From Oscillospiraceae bacterium (GTDB taxonomy: Bacteria > Bacillota > Clostridia > Oscillospirales > Oscillospiraceae): a stretch of DNA of 64,000 bases. The notes beneath the pieces were generated by a model that was not told the DNA's origin, made no database searches, and saw only the letters and a program-made list of their open reading frames with translations. A program made the position numbers and the translations under genes. The DNA is taken from NCBI GenBank assembly GCA_017501695.1, contig JAFVWL010000128.1, forward strand, positions 62,001 to 126,000, written 5' to 3'. The number at the start of each line of letters is the position of its first letter. Positions within the stretch are counted from its first letter, which is position 1. This document shows positions 42,431 through 51,947 of this stretch, one piece after another.

Positions 42431-42901
42431 TTACCACATCTTCATCTGGACAACTTCAGGTTCCGGGGGAGCCGCCTGTTCGACGATCTTCCGCTCCGGT
42501 TCCTTCCGTCGCCACTTGTTCGGGGACGGGTCAGGCAACTCAGGGATGCACTCGCCGGTCCTCGACTGCCACCACTCAGCGAATACTAACCGGTGACACC
42601 AGTCCTCCGGGTTTCTTACATCCTCGTAGCAGCAAAGTACGACATCCTTTCCTTGCTTTTCATAGAAGCTCAGCATCCGTGCGATCAATGCAGGACCTGT
42701 TCTGTCCATGTGCTTGAAATACTGAGGTGTGAATCTCTTTCTGTCGTACTCGTTGAAGAGATAACCGGGCGGTGCGATCTCAAGGATGTTACCGGCAAGC
42801 GAGTAACCGAGCTTGAACTTCGGCGCCCCACGGGTGATCCCTACAACTGTGTATTTCCCGGATTTAAGCTCCGGGTTGGCATATCTGCTGGTGTAGATCA
42901 C
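42431..42901 (-). CDS. DUF488-like phage protein
   Basis: 156 aa from a GTG start. ARMLSFYEKQGKDVVLCCYE followed by DWCHRLVFAEWW is the DUF488 signature (C and CHR near the end). The N-terminus (MIYTSRYANPELKSGKYTVV) also fits. The biochemical role of DUF488 is unknown. It stops three bases before the tRNA. Confidence 0.75.
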   Translation of the reverse strand: MIYTSRYANPELKSGKYTVVGITRGAPKFKLGYSLAGNILEIAPPGYLFNEYDRKRFTPQYFKHMDRTGPALIARMLSFYEKQGKDVVLCCYEDVRNPEDWCHRLVFAEWWQSRTGECIPELPDPSPNKWRRKEPERKIVEQAAPPEPEVVQMKMW

Positions 42902-43139
42902 TGTTACAGCTCCTTCCGTATAGTCCAGTCAGAACTTTCAGGCCCTCCCCTACTTTCTCGTCGAGATCGTAGCCGAGAGATTGATAGAACCGGCCATGGA
43001 CCATGCACTCATACGCCAACCTCATCGCATCGGACTGTGCCTTGCTGATTCCCAGCCGGAAGTCCTTTGCGATGCGGAGCGCTGACTTGAAGTCGCCGCT
43101 TTGCACCAGCCTCCTGACTTTATCGGATTTCTTTTCCAT
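42864..43139 (-). CDS. Small helical phage protein
   Basis: 91 aa starting MEKKSDKVRRLVQSGDFKSA and continuing LRIAKDFRLGISKAQSD. Helical, perhaps a tetratricopeptide-like pair. First gene after the promoters at 43,184-43,341. I recall similar small proteins in Clostridia phages but no function. Confidence 0.65.
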   Translation of the reverse strand: MEKKSDKVRRLVQSGDFKSALRIAKDFRLGISKAQSDAMRLAYECMVHGRFYQSLGYDLDEKVGEGLKVLTGLYGRSCNSDLHQQICQPGA

Positions 43140-43183
43140 GTCGCTACCTCCTGACCGTTCTGGTAAGGTTTGAACCTATCTTC

Positions 43184-43211
43184 ATTCTAACCTGTTACCG
43201 TCTGGAGTCAA
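43184..43211 (-). promoter_or_regulatory. Leftward promoter with degenerate operator
   Basis: -35 TTGACT (43,206-43,211), 16-bp spacer, -10 TAGAAT (43,184-43,189). The spacer has a partial operator (GGTAAC), and a half-site-like GGTAAGG lies downstream at 43,162-43,168. It drives the 91-aa gene, the DUF488-like gene and tRNA-Lys. Confidence 0.65.
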
Positions 43212-43311
43212 TCGGAAAAGCTATCTGGAGCGAAATTTTTACCGCTGTCAGGTCAAACCCAGGGTCACGCGCGTTTTTTTATGGTGTGACATATCTGAAG
43301 TTTGCAGGCTA

Positions 43312-43341
43312 AGCATACCATAACGGTAAGTTGCAAGTCAA
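43312..43341 (-). promoter_or_regulatory. Second leftward promoter with operator
   Basis: -35 TTGACT (43,336-43,341), 18-bp spacer, -10 TATGCT (43,312-43,317). The spacer holds ACTTACC-n5-GGTA, a close match to the other operators. The 226-base stretch 43,140-43,365 carries only these two promoters and no gene. Confidence 0.6.
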
Positions 43342-43365
43342 TGGCGGATTTTTGGCGTGAACTGA

Positions 43366-43902
43366 TCAAATCAGCCCATCAATCCCGAAAATTCTTGGTG
43401 TCAGGCGGCGAATTGCCTCCTTAATGTCCTTGTAGACGGTGCTGACATCTACCAATTCACGGTCTGCAATGTCCTGCACTTCCCAAGGATCTTCCTCGAT
43501 GTACATCCGCTTAATGGTGCGACAACGACGCATTTCTTCCTCTTTTCCGGTGCGAACACAGTACCGTTCGTAGTCATCGATGGCTCTTTTGATGTGTTCC
43601 AGGATCAATTTCGTGCGTCCGGCACTCTTCTTGATGCTGTCCACATAGAGCTGCTGGTCAGACTTGCCGCCGGTCATCAGGTAGAGGACATCGTAGACAT
43701 CTTCGTCACACTGGGATGCTTCATAGATTGCACTTTCGCTGTGGGACAACAGCCCACGGTAGTTGATGAGAAGGAGCTTGGTGTTCCTCAGCCTCTTGTC
43801 ATGGGCCAACTTGCGCTGGCGTTCCATCTCCTCCTGATAGGTCTTGATGGTCAGCTCAACGATCTCCTTTCTCATCGCTGGGGTCAACACAGGGTTCGAC
43901 AT
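43366..43902 (-). CDS. Sigma-like/ArpU-type transcription regulator
   Basis: 178 aa. Helical throughout; the C-terminal 60 residues contain a sigma-70 region 4-like HTH (EDPWEVQDIADRELVDVSTV, YKDIKEAIRRL). It is the last gene of the early operon and lies just before the promoters that lead to the late half, the position expected for a late-gene activator. The target site is unknown. Confidence 0.65.
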   Translation of the reverse strand: MSNPVLTPAMRKEIVELTIKTYQEEMERQRKLAHDKRLRNTKLLLINYRGLLSHSESAIYEASQCDEDVYDVLYLMTGGKSDQQLYVDSIKKSAGRTKLILEHIKRAIDDYERYCVRTGKEEEMRRCRTIKRMYIEEDPWEVQDIADRELVDVSTVYKDIKEAIRRLTPRIFGIDGLI

Positions 43903-43938
43903 TCTATACCTCCATCAACACTTGTTCCCCCCACCTCT

Positions 43939-43952
43939 CCCCCCTTCGGGGG
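43939..43952. other. UUCG-type stem-loop in the metK-regulator gap
   Basis: CCCCC-TTCG-GGGGG on the plus strand, a very stable tetraloop hairpin, lies in the 69-base gap between metK and the regulator gene. No U-run follows on the minus strand. It may protect mRNA ends or act as a weak attenuator. Confidence 0.35.
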
Positions 43953-43971
43953 AAGAGGCAGGGGATATTAC

Positions 43972-45144
<1,173 letters not shown>

Positions 45145-45145
45145 A

Positions 45146-45439
45146 TCAATTTCCTTTCTTTTCGTATTCATCGAGCCTCTGCTCCAGTCTGCGGAGCTTC
45201 TGCTCTCTGATAGTCTTAACCTTGTCCACGCTGCCGGTCATCAGCTTGAGCTGTTCAAGCATGATCTCCACATCAGCGATTTCTTCTGCGATGTGATCCA
45301 CATTGTCGGCACCACGCCAACTCTTGCAGATCTCCTTCTGGAGTTCGGACATCTCCTCCAGAAGCATCTTCATCTGGGAATCCTCGCCCCAGGCTTCGAT
45401 TGCCCGGAACATGATAGCAAGCTCCTGATAGGTAGGCAC
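45146..45439 (-). CDS. MazG-like nucleotide pyrophosphohydrolase
   Basis: 97 aa, GTG start after [31 protein letters not shown] and [16 protein letters not shown] give the ExxE and ExxD metal-binding pattern of all-alpha NTP pyrophosphatases. Phage MazG-like enzymes are thought to adjust nucleotide or alarmone pools during infection. Confidence 0.85.
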   Translation of the reverse strand: MPTYQELAIMFRAIEAWGEDSQMKMLLEEMSELQKEICKSWRGADNVDHIAEEIADVEIMLEQLKLMTGSVDKVKTIREQKLRRLEQRLDEYEKKGN

Positions 45440-45452
45440 GGGCTACCTCCTA

Positions 45453-46178
45453 TCAGAACGGAAGCTGGGTATCCTCATCATCGATCTGCTCGAAGTCGCT
45501 GGCGCCGGAGCTTGCCGGTGCGGAGTAGCCGCCATAAGCGCCGCTCCCCTGCTGGCTCCCTTCCTGCTCCCTCTTGCTGTCGCCAAAGAACACCTGATCG
45601 CATCTGACCTCAACAGCCTTTCGCTTTCCTCCGTCCTTTGCCTCGTAGGATCGGCTGGTGATGATGCCGGACACCTCGATCCGACTTCCACGCTTGAAAT
45701 ACTTGCTTACGAACTCTGCCTTCTTCTCCCATGCGATGCAGTCGATGAAGTCGGTCTTTTCTCTCGTGCCGGGTCTGTCAACTGCGATGGTGAATGCACA
45801 GCAGGCTTTCTGATCGCCGGTGTACCTGAGTTCAGGATCTCTCACCAAACGACCGCTGATTGCGATTACATTCATCGGGTAACTCCTCTCGTCATCGTAA
45901 TACTCAAGCTCCAGATAGTTCCTTCCATATCGGACGATGAAGTCCCGGACTGAGCATTTGGTTCTCATCATGTACCGGATCTGCCAGAACTGGCGAAGTG
46001 CCTCTCTGGTTTCCCGGCAGGCGTGGGCTGATCTCTTGCCGTTTCTGTGGCAACTGTCCCCACACAGCCCTACCTTCAGCCCGTCCCTCTCCGATAGGCT
46101 GCGGTTGGGGCCGCCGAAGACATGGTGTTCTTCGAGCGTCCCCGTTTTACCGCATAGGAAACAAACTCCGTTGTACAC
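45453..46178 (-). CDS. ssb: HNH-like domain fused in frame to single-stranded DNA-binding protein
   Basis: 241 aa in one frame. Residues 1-101 form an HNH-type module (VCFLCGKTGTLEEHHVFGGP, LCGDSCHRNGK). Residues 102-241 are a full SSB: MNVIAISGRLVRDPELRYTG, FIDCIAWEKKAEFVSKYF, a glycine/serine linker and the acidic tip DDEDTQLPF. An internal ATG at 45,875 has its own GAGAGGAG site, so a free 140-aa SSB is very likely made too. The GTG start at 46,178 directly follows the upstream stop and has a weak site. These modules are usually separate genes. Confidence 0.85.
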   Translation of the reverse strand: MYNGVCFLCGKTGTLEEHHVFGGPNRSLSERDGLKVGLCGDSCHRNGKRSAHACRETREALRQFWQIRYMMRTKCSVRDFIVRYGRNYLELEYYDDERSYPMNVIAISGRLVRDPELRYTGDQKACCAFTIAVDRPGTREKTDFIDCIAWEKKAEFVSKYFKRGSRIEVSGIITSRSYEAKDGGKRKAVEVRCDQVFFGDSKREQEGSQQGSGAYGGYSAPASSGASDFEQIDDEDTQLPF

Positions 46179-47135
46179 TTACTGGTCGGGATCTTCGTAA
46201 GCGTAGTCTTCGTCAACCGGGATCTGAGGATCGACGGTGATGACAGGCGCCTTGAACTGGGCAATGGTGGTCTTGTCTTCCACGCACCAGACGGAGATGC
46301 CAATAACATTGCCGGGTTCATCGGGAGTGCCGTCATAGTGGGCACAGACCTCCAGCGTGTAACCCTCACGGAACTCCAGGATCTGAGCGGGGCAGAACTG
46401 GCAGCTCGTATTGGGCACAGCGGAGGAGAATACCACAGTGCCAGCAGCATTTCTGGCAGTGAAATTGTCGTTGGCTTCCATGACCTTCAGCTTCTGACCG
46501 AGGAACTGCTTCAGCCAGTCAAAGGGGTTGTCCTTGATCTCTGCGGGGCCAGCAGAAATGGCTTTCTGCATCTCAGCCTCCTCGTCATACTCCGTCATAT
46601 CCACCGCCTGAACATCGATGACAGCCCCGTCGGTAGCTTCAGGAGCAGGCAGACCCAGAGGCTCCGCACCTTCCAGCGCCACCGGCTCACCGCCGGACTC
46701 ACCGCTGGCTTCGCCAGCTACCACATACTCAGCAGTGTTGTTACCATCCTCGTCAAAGAAGGTAGTCTGACCGTTATCGATAGGACGCATGATGTACTGG
46801 TGGAGGTTCTTGTCCCATGCCAGCTCCATATTGCCGCCCACATTACCAGACTTCTTGTTCTTGACCTGCATGACCGTGGAGATCTCGTGCTTGAAACTGG
46901 GCTTGATGATGTCACGCATACCATCGTAGCCATTCGCCTGAAAGTCACGAGCCTGATCGGGAGCCAGCTTGACAGAGAACTTGACGCTGATGGTGGCGTC
47001 CTCGCTCTCCCGCTTCTCCATCTCAGTGATGAGCTGCCGGAGCAGCTGATCGAAGTCGGACTTAAATCCGTTGAAGGTGTCGCCGTTCAGGGACAGCGGA
47101 TACACCGTAATCTTTTCACTGGTCTTCTGACTCAT
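46179..47135 (-). CDS. Phage early protein of unknown function
   Basis: 318 aa starting MSQKTSEKITVYPLSLNGDT. An N-terminal mixed domain (VKFSVKLAPDQARDFQANGY), an acidic linker (about 150-200) and a C-terminal beta domain (AQILEFREGYTLEVCAHYDG). GGAGGAAAAAAGT precedes the ATG. Lies between a zinc-finger gene and the HNH-SSB gene in the replication module. Confidence 0.7.
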   Translation of the reverse strand: MSQKTSEKITVYPLSLNGDTFNGFKSDFDQLLRQLITEMEKRESEDATISVKFSVKLAPDQARDFQANGYDGMRDIIKPSFKHEISTVMQVKNKKSGNVGGNMELAWDKNLHQYIMRPIDNGQTTFFDEDGNNTAEYVVAGEASGESGGEPVALEGAEPLGLPAPEATDGAVIDVQAVDMTEYDEEAEMQKAISAGPAEIKDNPFDWLKQFLGQKLKVMEANDNFTARNAAGTVVFSSAVPNTSCQFCPAQILEFREGYTLEVCAHYDGTPDEPGNVIGISVWCVEDKTTIAQFKAPVITVDPQIPVDEDYAYEDPDQ

Positions 47136-47147
47136 ACTTTTTTCCTC

Positions 47148-47378
47148 CTAAGAATTGTTCTTGATATAGTCGTTGCGGCACTTCTCACAGCAGAAATCGT
47201 ACCACTCACCGTCGATCTTGATGGACTGCCAGCCCATAGATCTGATCTCAGCCTGAGCCTCTCGGAAGTCGGGGGCGCCTCCGTCGAAATCGACCTCATG
47301 TTCATAACCGCAGTTGTCACAGGTGCAGACAATATTGCCTTCACCGTGATACACGCCCCATTGGATCTCTTTTGACAT
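47148..47378 (-). CDS. Zinc-finger small phage protein
   Basis: 76 aa with CTCDNCGYEHEVDF and CCEKCRNDYIKNNS, two zinc knuckles around a short acidic linker. Overlaps the rusA end by a base. Probably a replication/recombination accessory. Confidence 0.65.
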   Translation of the reverse strand: MSKEIQWGVYHGEGNIVCTCDNCGYEHEVDFDGGAPDFREAQAEIRSMGWQSIKIDGEWYDFCCEKCRNDYIKNNS

Positions 47379-47806
47379 CAGCCCTCACCTCCGATCTGGC
47401 TGATCTTCACGACCACCCTGGGTGCCTCATCGTAGAACTTCCTGACCATCGCATCGACGATCTGGGAGTCATCCTTATAGGCAACCTGATTCAGTGAGTC
47501 GCAGACGATCTTGCCGATGTTGTCGTAGTCAGGCTTCTTCGTGGGTCTGATCTTCCGCTCCAGCATCGCTTGCCGCTTCTTCTTGCTGACGGACTTGGGA
47601 ATTGCGTAGTAGGCGAAGATACGAACATCCAGCATGGCGTCCTCTGGGAATCGGACGCCACACTGTTCCATGAAGCTGAGCTTCACCAGATTCTCGTAGT
47701 TCGCTGTCTTCGCCGGGGTGTAGGTTCGGGTGTACGCACCGGCATTGCTGAACCGGGGACGCCCCTTGCCATAGGGTTCGCCGGGGATCACAAACTCAGT
47801 TGTCAT
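47378..47806 (-). CDS. rusA: RusA-family Holliday junction resolvase
   Basis: 142 aa. GEPYGKGRPRFSNAGAYTRT at the N-terminus and KPDYDNIGKIVCDSLNQVAY with the acidic DNxxK and following YKDDSQI match RusA. It would resolve recombination or replication junctions. Starts after AAGGAGGGGACGAA, overlapping the upstream gene by 4 bases. Confidence 0.9.
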   Translation of the reverse strand: MTTEFVIPGEPYGKGRPRFSNAGAYTRTYTPAKTANYENLVKLSFMEQCGVRFPEDAMLDVRIFAYYAIPKSVSKKKRQAMLERKIRPTKKPDYDNIGKIVCDSLNQVAYKDDSQIVDAMVRKFYDEAPRVVVKISQIGGEG

Positions 47807-48000
47807 TTCGTCCCCTCCTTATCCTGCTTACCAGCTATCTTCTCTGCTTCTTCGGGGTTCAGCTCGAACTCCAGGAAGTAGTCGTAGCTCTTGGTGCCGG
47901 GGCGCCGGCGACTTCCCTGCCGTACCGTGTATTTGTTCTTTACGAGGATGGCAGCCACGGTCAACCGGTCAGCCTCGGTCGAGATGTAGATTCTATCCAT
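47803..48000 (-). CDS. Small phage protein
   Basis: 65 aa starting MDRIYISTEADRLTVAAILV, with a basic middle (QGSRRRPGTKSY) and an acidic, helical end. TTGGAGGGCGAAG upstream. Function unknown; sits between the helicase loader and rusA. Confidence 0.65.
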   Translation of the reverse strand: MDRIYISTEADRLTVAAILVKNKYTVRQGSRRRPGTKSYDYFLEFELNPEEAEKIAGKQDKEGTK

Positions 48001-48880
48001 CTTCGCCCTCCAAAAATGCTCTCATGTCTTTGAACCGCCGGTTCGCCTCTGTCTTCCGCCAGGACTTGCCGGTGTACAGCATCGGGTAGCACAGCTCAAA
48101 GATCCGGTCGTAGATCCGCTCATAACGAATATCGTCATCGGCTTTCATCTGCTCAAGATCGAGGTTCGTCGTGAGGATGATCGGGAGCTTTGCCCTGTAC
48201 CGGCTGTCGATGATGTTGTAGACCTTTTCCAAGGTGTAGTCGCTGCCTCTCTCGGCGCCCAGATCATCAATGATGAGGAGCTTGACCTTGTTCATCCGGT
48301 CGATCAGAACCTGATCGTCCTCCCGACTGCCCTGCATGGCATCGAGGAGCTTGACGAACGATGTCATAATCACCGAGATGCCAGCATTTAGCAGATGGTT
48401 GGCGATACAGGCTGCGGAGAATGACTTGCCAGTTCCGACAGGACCGTACATCAGCAAGCCCTGATTCTTCTCCAGCATCTCATCGAAATGCTCAGCGTAC
48501 CGGCGGCACAGCTTCAGGTTCCGGGCATTGTCTGGGGTCTGCTGGAAGTTGTCGAAGGTGTGACCGGCAGTCCGTTCATCCATCAGGCTCTGTCCCTTCA
48601 GTTCTTTCAGCAGCTTGGCAAAAGCCTCTGCTTCATCAGCCTTCCGCTTACGCTCTGCCTCAGCCTCCGCCGCCGCCTTCCGGCAGTCGCACTGGCGATA
48701 CACAGTCATTTCTCGCTGCTGACCGTTCGGAGCAGGAACCTTGATGACCATCTGGCGTCTGGTATGGCACTTGCCGCACATCAGCAAACCCTCTGCATCG
48801 ATGTAATCATCAGTTCCGGGATCTCCAAGCTGTGAATTGGCTTTCAGCACCGGAGCCAGATAGTCCATAGGATCATTCAT
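47993..48880 (-). CDS. DnaC-like helicase loader ATPase
   Basis: 295 aa. N-terminal cysteine pairs (CGKCHT, CDC) suggest a small zinc site; Walker A GPVGTGKS at 146-153; Walker B LLIIDDLGAERG; sensor LTTNLD. It belongs to the DnaC/IstB AAA+ group. The start at 48,880 overlaps the replication protein gene by 8 bases. It would load the host replicative helicase at the phage origin. Confidence 0.9.
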   Translation of the reverse strand: MNDPMDYLAPVLKANSQLGDPGTDDYIDAEGLLMCGKCHTRRQMVIKVPAPNGQQREMTVYRQCDCRKAAAEAEAERKRKADEAEAFAKLLKELKGQSLMDERTAGHTFDNFQQTPDNARNLKLCRRYAEHFDEMLEKNQGLLMYGPVGTGKSFSAACIANHLLNAGISVIMTSFVKLLDAMQGSREDDQVLIDRMNKVKLLIIDDLGAERGSDYTLEKVYNIIDSRYRAKLPIILTTNLDLEQMKADDDIRYERIYDRIFELCYPMLYTGKSWRKTEANRRFKDMRAFLEGEDG

Positions 48881-49673
48881 TCTGCTCACCCCACTCTGCA
48901 TACGGATTGTCACTCGTGACTGTCACTGCGACAGTCACCGGATTTTTCGGAATAAACTCAAGGAATGGCAGTGCATCGCTCAGGAAAGTCTTCGGATGCT
49001 TGATGTACTGCTTCTCAGTCCTGAACTTCTTGCACTGCGCTGCATAGTTCTTGGCGGCGATCATCAGTTCGGCATCTGAGTATCCGTCCTTTCGACGAGC
49101 CAGATACTTCTTGTAGGCCATGCCCTTATCTGTCTTCCTTGGGTATTCCGACCACCACGCCTCAAAAGCTGGCGTGTACTGGGTTTCGGGAGGATTCCCT
49201 GCTGGTGGTCCCCCCGGAGGATCTCCAGACCCGGTATCAGGCGGCGGTAGCTTCGGAGGTTCAGGTGGTGCGGGAGGCGATGCCCTGTTCTCCTTTTCCC
49301 TCTGCCGTTCCGCCCTCTTTCTCTCAGCGTTATAGGCTCTGGTTCTCTGGAGCTTGTACCACTGTTCTTGCCACTGATCCCAGTCATGGAGTCTAAAGCC
49401 GTCACCCTCGATGTCAATCCAGCCGGTTTCCACCAGAGCTGTGACAGCCTTTTCCATGTCCACTTTTGACTTGTCGCCGCAGCCGTATAGGTATCTGCTC
49501 AATACCTCCAAGTCCGTGTCACGAACCAAGCCGGTTTCATCTGCGTTCTTCAGCCCCCAAAACCAGACGAAGGTCAAAATGCCTAACGCCTCAAACTTCG
49601 AGCAGCCGATTGCTCCGTACAGTCGCCGCAACTTCGGTCCGTCCACTTCTTCGTGGATACTTATCCATGCCAT
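48873..49673 (-). CDS. DnaD-like phage replication initiation protein
   Basis: 266 aa. N-terminal winged-helix region (MAWISIHEEVDGPKLRRLYG, LGILTFVWFWGLKNADE), a proline-rich linker (about 135-165), then a DnaD/DnaT-like helical end (AWWSEYPRKTDKGMAYKKYL, IKHPKTFLSDALPFL). It should open the origin and recruit the loader encoded next to it. Confidence 0.82.
   Translation of the reverse strand: MAWISIHEEVDGPKLRRLYGAIGCSKFEALGILTFVWFWGLKNADETGLVRDTDLEVLSRYLYGCGDKSKVDMEKAVTALVETGWIDIEGDGFRLHDWDQWQEQWYKLQRTRAYNAERKRAERQREKENRASPPAPPEPPKLPPPDTGSGDPPGGPPAGNPPETQYTPAFEAWWSEYPRKTDKGMAYKKYLARRKDGYSDAELMIAAKNYAAQCKKFRTEKQYIKHPKTFLSDALPFLEFIPKNPVTVAVTVTSDNPYAEWGEQNE
48907..48938. repeat. Cluster of GTGACWGTCAC-type sites inside the replication gene
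   Basis: A perfect GTGACTGTCAC (48,916-48,926) is flanked by a partial copy ending GTCAC at 48,913 and by GCGACAGTCAC (48,928-48,938), at 12-13 bp spacing. It lies in the 3' part of the DnaD-like gene, where phage origins are often found, and recurs at 10,475-10,520. Confidence 0.45.
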
Positions 49674-49711
49674 TCTTTCACCTGCCTTTCAGCAGGAGAC
49701 TGGCGGTCTCC

Positions 49712-50605
49712 TTACTGCTTGTTGTCTTCATCGCCGGGTTCGCCATCAGCATTGGCAGCCCGGTGTTCCTCAATGGCCTCCATCAGATCCTGAAGCACCA
49801 CCCGGTAGACCGAAGTGGGCATATCAATGGTCGTGGTACAACCGGCTCTTTCCACCATGTCCTTGACCACAGCGTTGCCCTCTTCCCTGCCGAACTCTGC
49901 CTGAGCCATCTTGAACAACTGCTTCCGCTGTTCCTGACTGATGGGAGCATCGTCGTCTGGACCTTCGGTATCGGTCAGATCCACATAGTCTGTGTCGATG
50001 GCGCCGGAGGCGATCATTTCTTCTTCAGAGTAGATGCCCTCGAAGTCCTTCGGGAATGCGTCACGAACACACTGGCTGATGGCGACCTTGTTGATCATGG
50101 TCGCAGGCTTGGACTTCCAGTTCGCCATGCCCTTGTTGTACTCAGCGAACGCCACTTCCTTGAATGCGGTGCGCTCCTTGCCATTCCGCATGAAGTAGAC
50201 CCGGCACCAGCCACCAACCAGCTCCTCACCGGGATACAGGCAGCAGCCCTCTTTCTGGACGATCTGATCGCCCCGCTTGACGGTGATGCCGTCGTTCTTG
50301 TACAGGTAGTCGGGATGGTCAAACGCTCTGCGGAGGTAGGCATCCTTGCCGACCACCATCTGAGCAGGATCGTCCTTGCTGTACTTAATCAGGTAGACCT
50401 CACCTTGGACGGTGGGGTTCAGCCGCTGCTGGCGGCAAGTGTTCATGAAGAAGACCAGTTCCTGATCGCTGACCAGATCGGAGCGACCTCTGACCAGATA
50501 CTTCTTGATGAAGGGCAAGTCCAGCTCCACACGGGTGCCCAGGACTTCGTAGCTGACAGACAGGGCGTTGCTCTCTGCCTTGCTCAATGCGGTAGTTTCA
50601 GACAT
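49712..50605 (-). CDS. recT: Single-strand annealing protein, Bet/RecT family
   Basis: 297 aa. ELVFFMNTCRQQRLNPTVQG, EVYLIKYS and QMVVGKDAYLRRAF are the Bet-type signature; a C-terminal helical, acidic tail follows. TAGGAGGTAATTGCA is a strong site. It would anneal complementary strands together with the RecB-like nuclease two genes upstream. Confidence 0.9.
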   Translation of the reverse strand: MSETTALSKAESNALSVSYEVLGTRVELDLPFIKKYLVRGRSDLVSDQELVFFMNTCRQQRLNPTVQGEVYLIKYSKDDPAQMVVGKDAYLRRAFDHPDYLYKNDGITVKRGDQIVQKEGCCLYPGEELVGGWCRVYFMRNGKERTAFKEVAFAEYNKGMANWKSKPATMINKVAISQCVRDAFPKDFEGIYSEEEMIASGAIDTDYVDLTDTEGPDDDAPISQEQRKQLFKMAQAEFGREEGNAVVKDMVERAGCTTTIDMPTSVYRVVLQDLMEAIEEHRAANADGEPGDEDNKQ

Positions 50606-50610
50606 TGCAA

Positions 50611-51333
50611 TTACCTCCTAAAGCTCATTTTCTTGACCTCCCGGAAGACGATGCCAGGAATCTGGATCTGTCCCTTGGAGGCTCGAATCAGCCGCATGAC
50701 AGCGGCTCTATCTACGGGTCTGATCTCCGTACCGTTGATCGTCAGCGGGACGGTCTTGCTGTCGATCTCGACGATCTCCCAGTCCCGTGCGGTGCTGACA
50801 CCGTTGGCCTTGGGAGATACTGCGGTGGAACCGGCAAATCTGGATGCGTCGTCCATGATCTCAGCTTCCATCATGGCAACCGCAGAGCCGGTCTGATCTC
50901 CGGCTTTCTCCAGATCGATGGCTTCCTGGAGCTTACGGTCGGCTTCCGCCTGAGCCGCTTTGCGACGAGCTTCCTCAGCCGCTCTCGCTTCCTCTTCCTT
51001 CTTCATAGCGTAGGCGCCCATGATCTTCTTCAGAGCCTGTTCTGCATTCTTCAGGGGAGCCAGTGTAGCCTTTTCCCGGTCGCAGACGGCTTTGTGAGCC
51101 TGATATGCGCTGTCCTTCATGGGCTTAAAGAAAGCAGTAACTTCAGCCGCCTTCTGCTTCAGTGCCCTGCCGAACTCACCGGCCCTCTTGTAGTCATCAT
51201 CCGTAGCGATGACCATAGATGCTGCATGGACTTCGATGTCCGTTACCTGCCTGACCAGAGCCTTTTCATCAGCCTGGGTCGTATCAGGCACGGTTGCCAC
51301 CAAAACCTCGGCAGCTACACGATTATCAGCCAT
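50611..51333 (-). CDS. Coiled-coil protein of the recombination module
   Basis: 240 aa starting MADNRVAAEVLVATVPDTTQ. The middle is a long charged helix (KKEEEARAAEEARRKAAQAE), and the end is a small domain (VDRAAVMRLIRASKGQIQIP). It lies between nuclease and annealase genes, so it may regulate or bridge the recombinase. Not a recognised enzyme. The start follows AGGAGG. Confidence 0.7.
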   Translation of the reverse strand: MADNRVAAEVLVATVPDTTQADEKALVRQVTDIEVHAASMVIATDDDYKRAGEFGRALKQKAAEVTAFFKPMKDSAYQAHKAVCDREKATLAPLKNAEQALKKIMGAYAMKKEEEARAAEEARRKAAQAEADRKLQEAIDLEKAGDQTGSAVAMMEAEIMDDASRFAGSTAVSPKANGVSTARDWEIVEIDSKTVPLTINGTEIRPVDRAAVMRLIRASKGQIQIPGIVFREVKKMSFRR

Positions 51334-51344
51334 GTCAATTCCTC

Positions 51345-51947
51345 CTAAAATTCGTTGATGTAGTTGTGGACGGTCAGCAGAGCCGCAAGCACTGACCAGC
51401 ACTTCGGACTCCGGTCAAACCGTATCAGCTTGTAAGAACCATCTCTGGCAAGGTGGAGAATGAATCGGTCATCGACCTTGATGCCATGGCTTTCAAATGC
51501 TCTGTCGTATCCCTCAAGCTGGACACCACACAACATTTGGTTCACCGACGCCGAGGTCTTGTAGTCGATCATCGTTACCCTGTCATTGATCAGGCAAAGG
51601 AGATCTTCTGTACCGGCATAACCAAGGATCTTGTGGTAGACACGAGCTTCAGTCGCCAGAACGACCGGCTTAGTCTTATCCCACCACTCCTTAAACCCGG
51701 CAAAATACCCAGCGTAAGCTGGGCTGATGTCCTCGATGCCATACAAAGCGTAGTTCTCATTGGCGTTGTGGACTGCGGTTCCCCTCCGTGCCGCTCTCTC
51801 AAGCACCGCAGGGTCAACCGTCTTATAGAACGAACTGGACAAAGGGTTCATCAGCGTCGTAACGCTGGGGATCTCTGACCCGTTCAGTCGGTAGATGTGA
51901 CTTTCCTCCTCGAAAGTCAGTTCCGGGAAACTTGGGATCTCAATCAT
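51345..51947 (-). CDS. RecB-like PD-(D/E)XK exonuclease
   Basis: 200 aa. Motifs: GTAVH (56-60), E100 in LATEARVY, GTED (112-115), DYKT (128-131) and QLEGY (143-147). This is the Cas4/RecB-family nuclease order. With the Bet/RecT protein it forms a classical phage exonuclease-annealase pair for double-strand break recombination. Confidence 0.85.
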   Translation of the reverse strand: MIEIPSFPELTFEEESHIYRLNGSEIPSVTTLMNPLSSSFYKTVDPAVLERAARRGTAVHNANENYALYGIEDISPAYAGYFAGFKEWWDKTKPVVLATEARVYHKILGYAGTEDLLCLINDRVTMIDYKTSASVNQMLCGVQLEGYDRAFESHGIKVDDRFILHLARDGSYKLIRFDRSPKCWSVLAALLTVHNYINEF

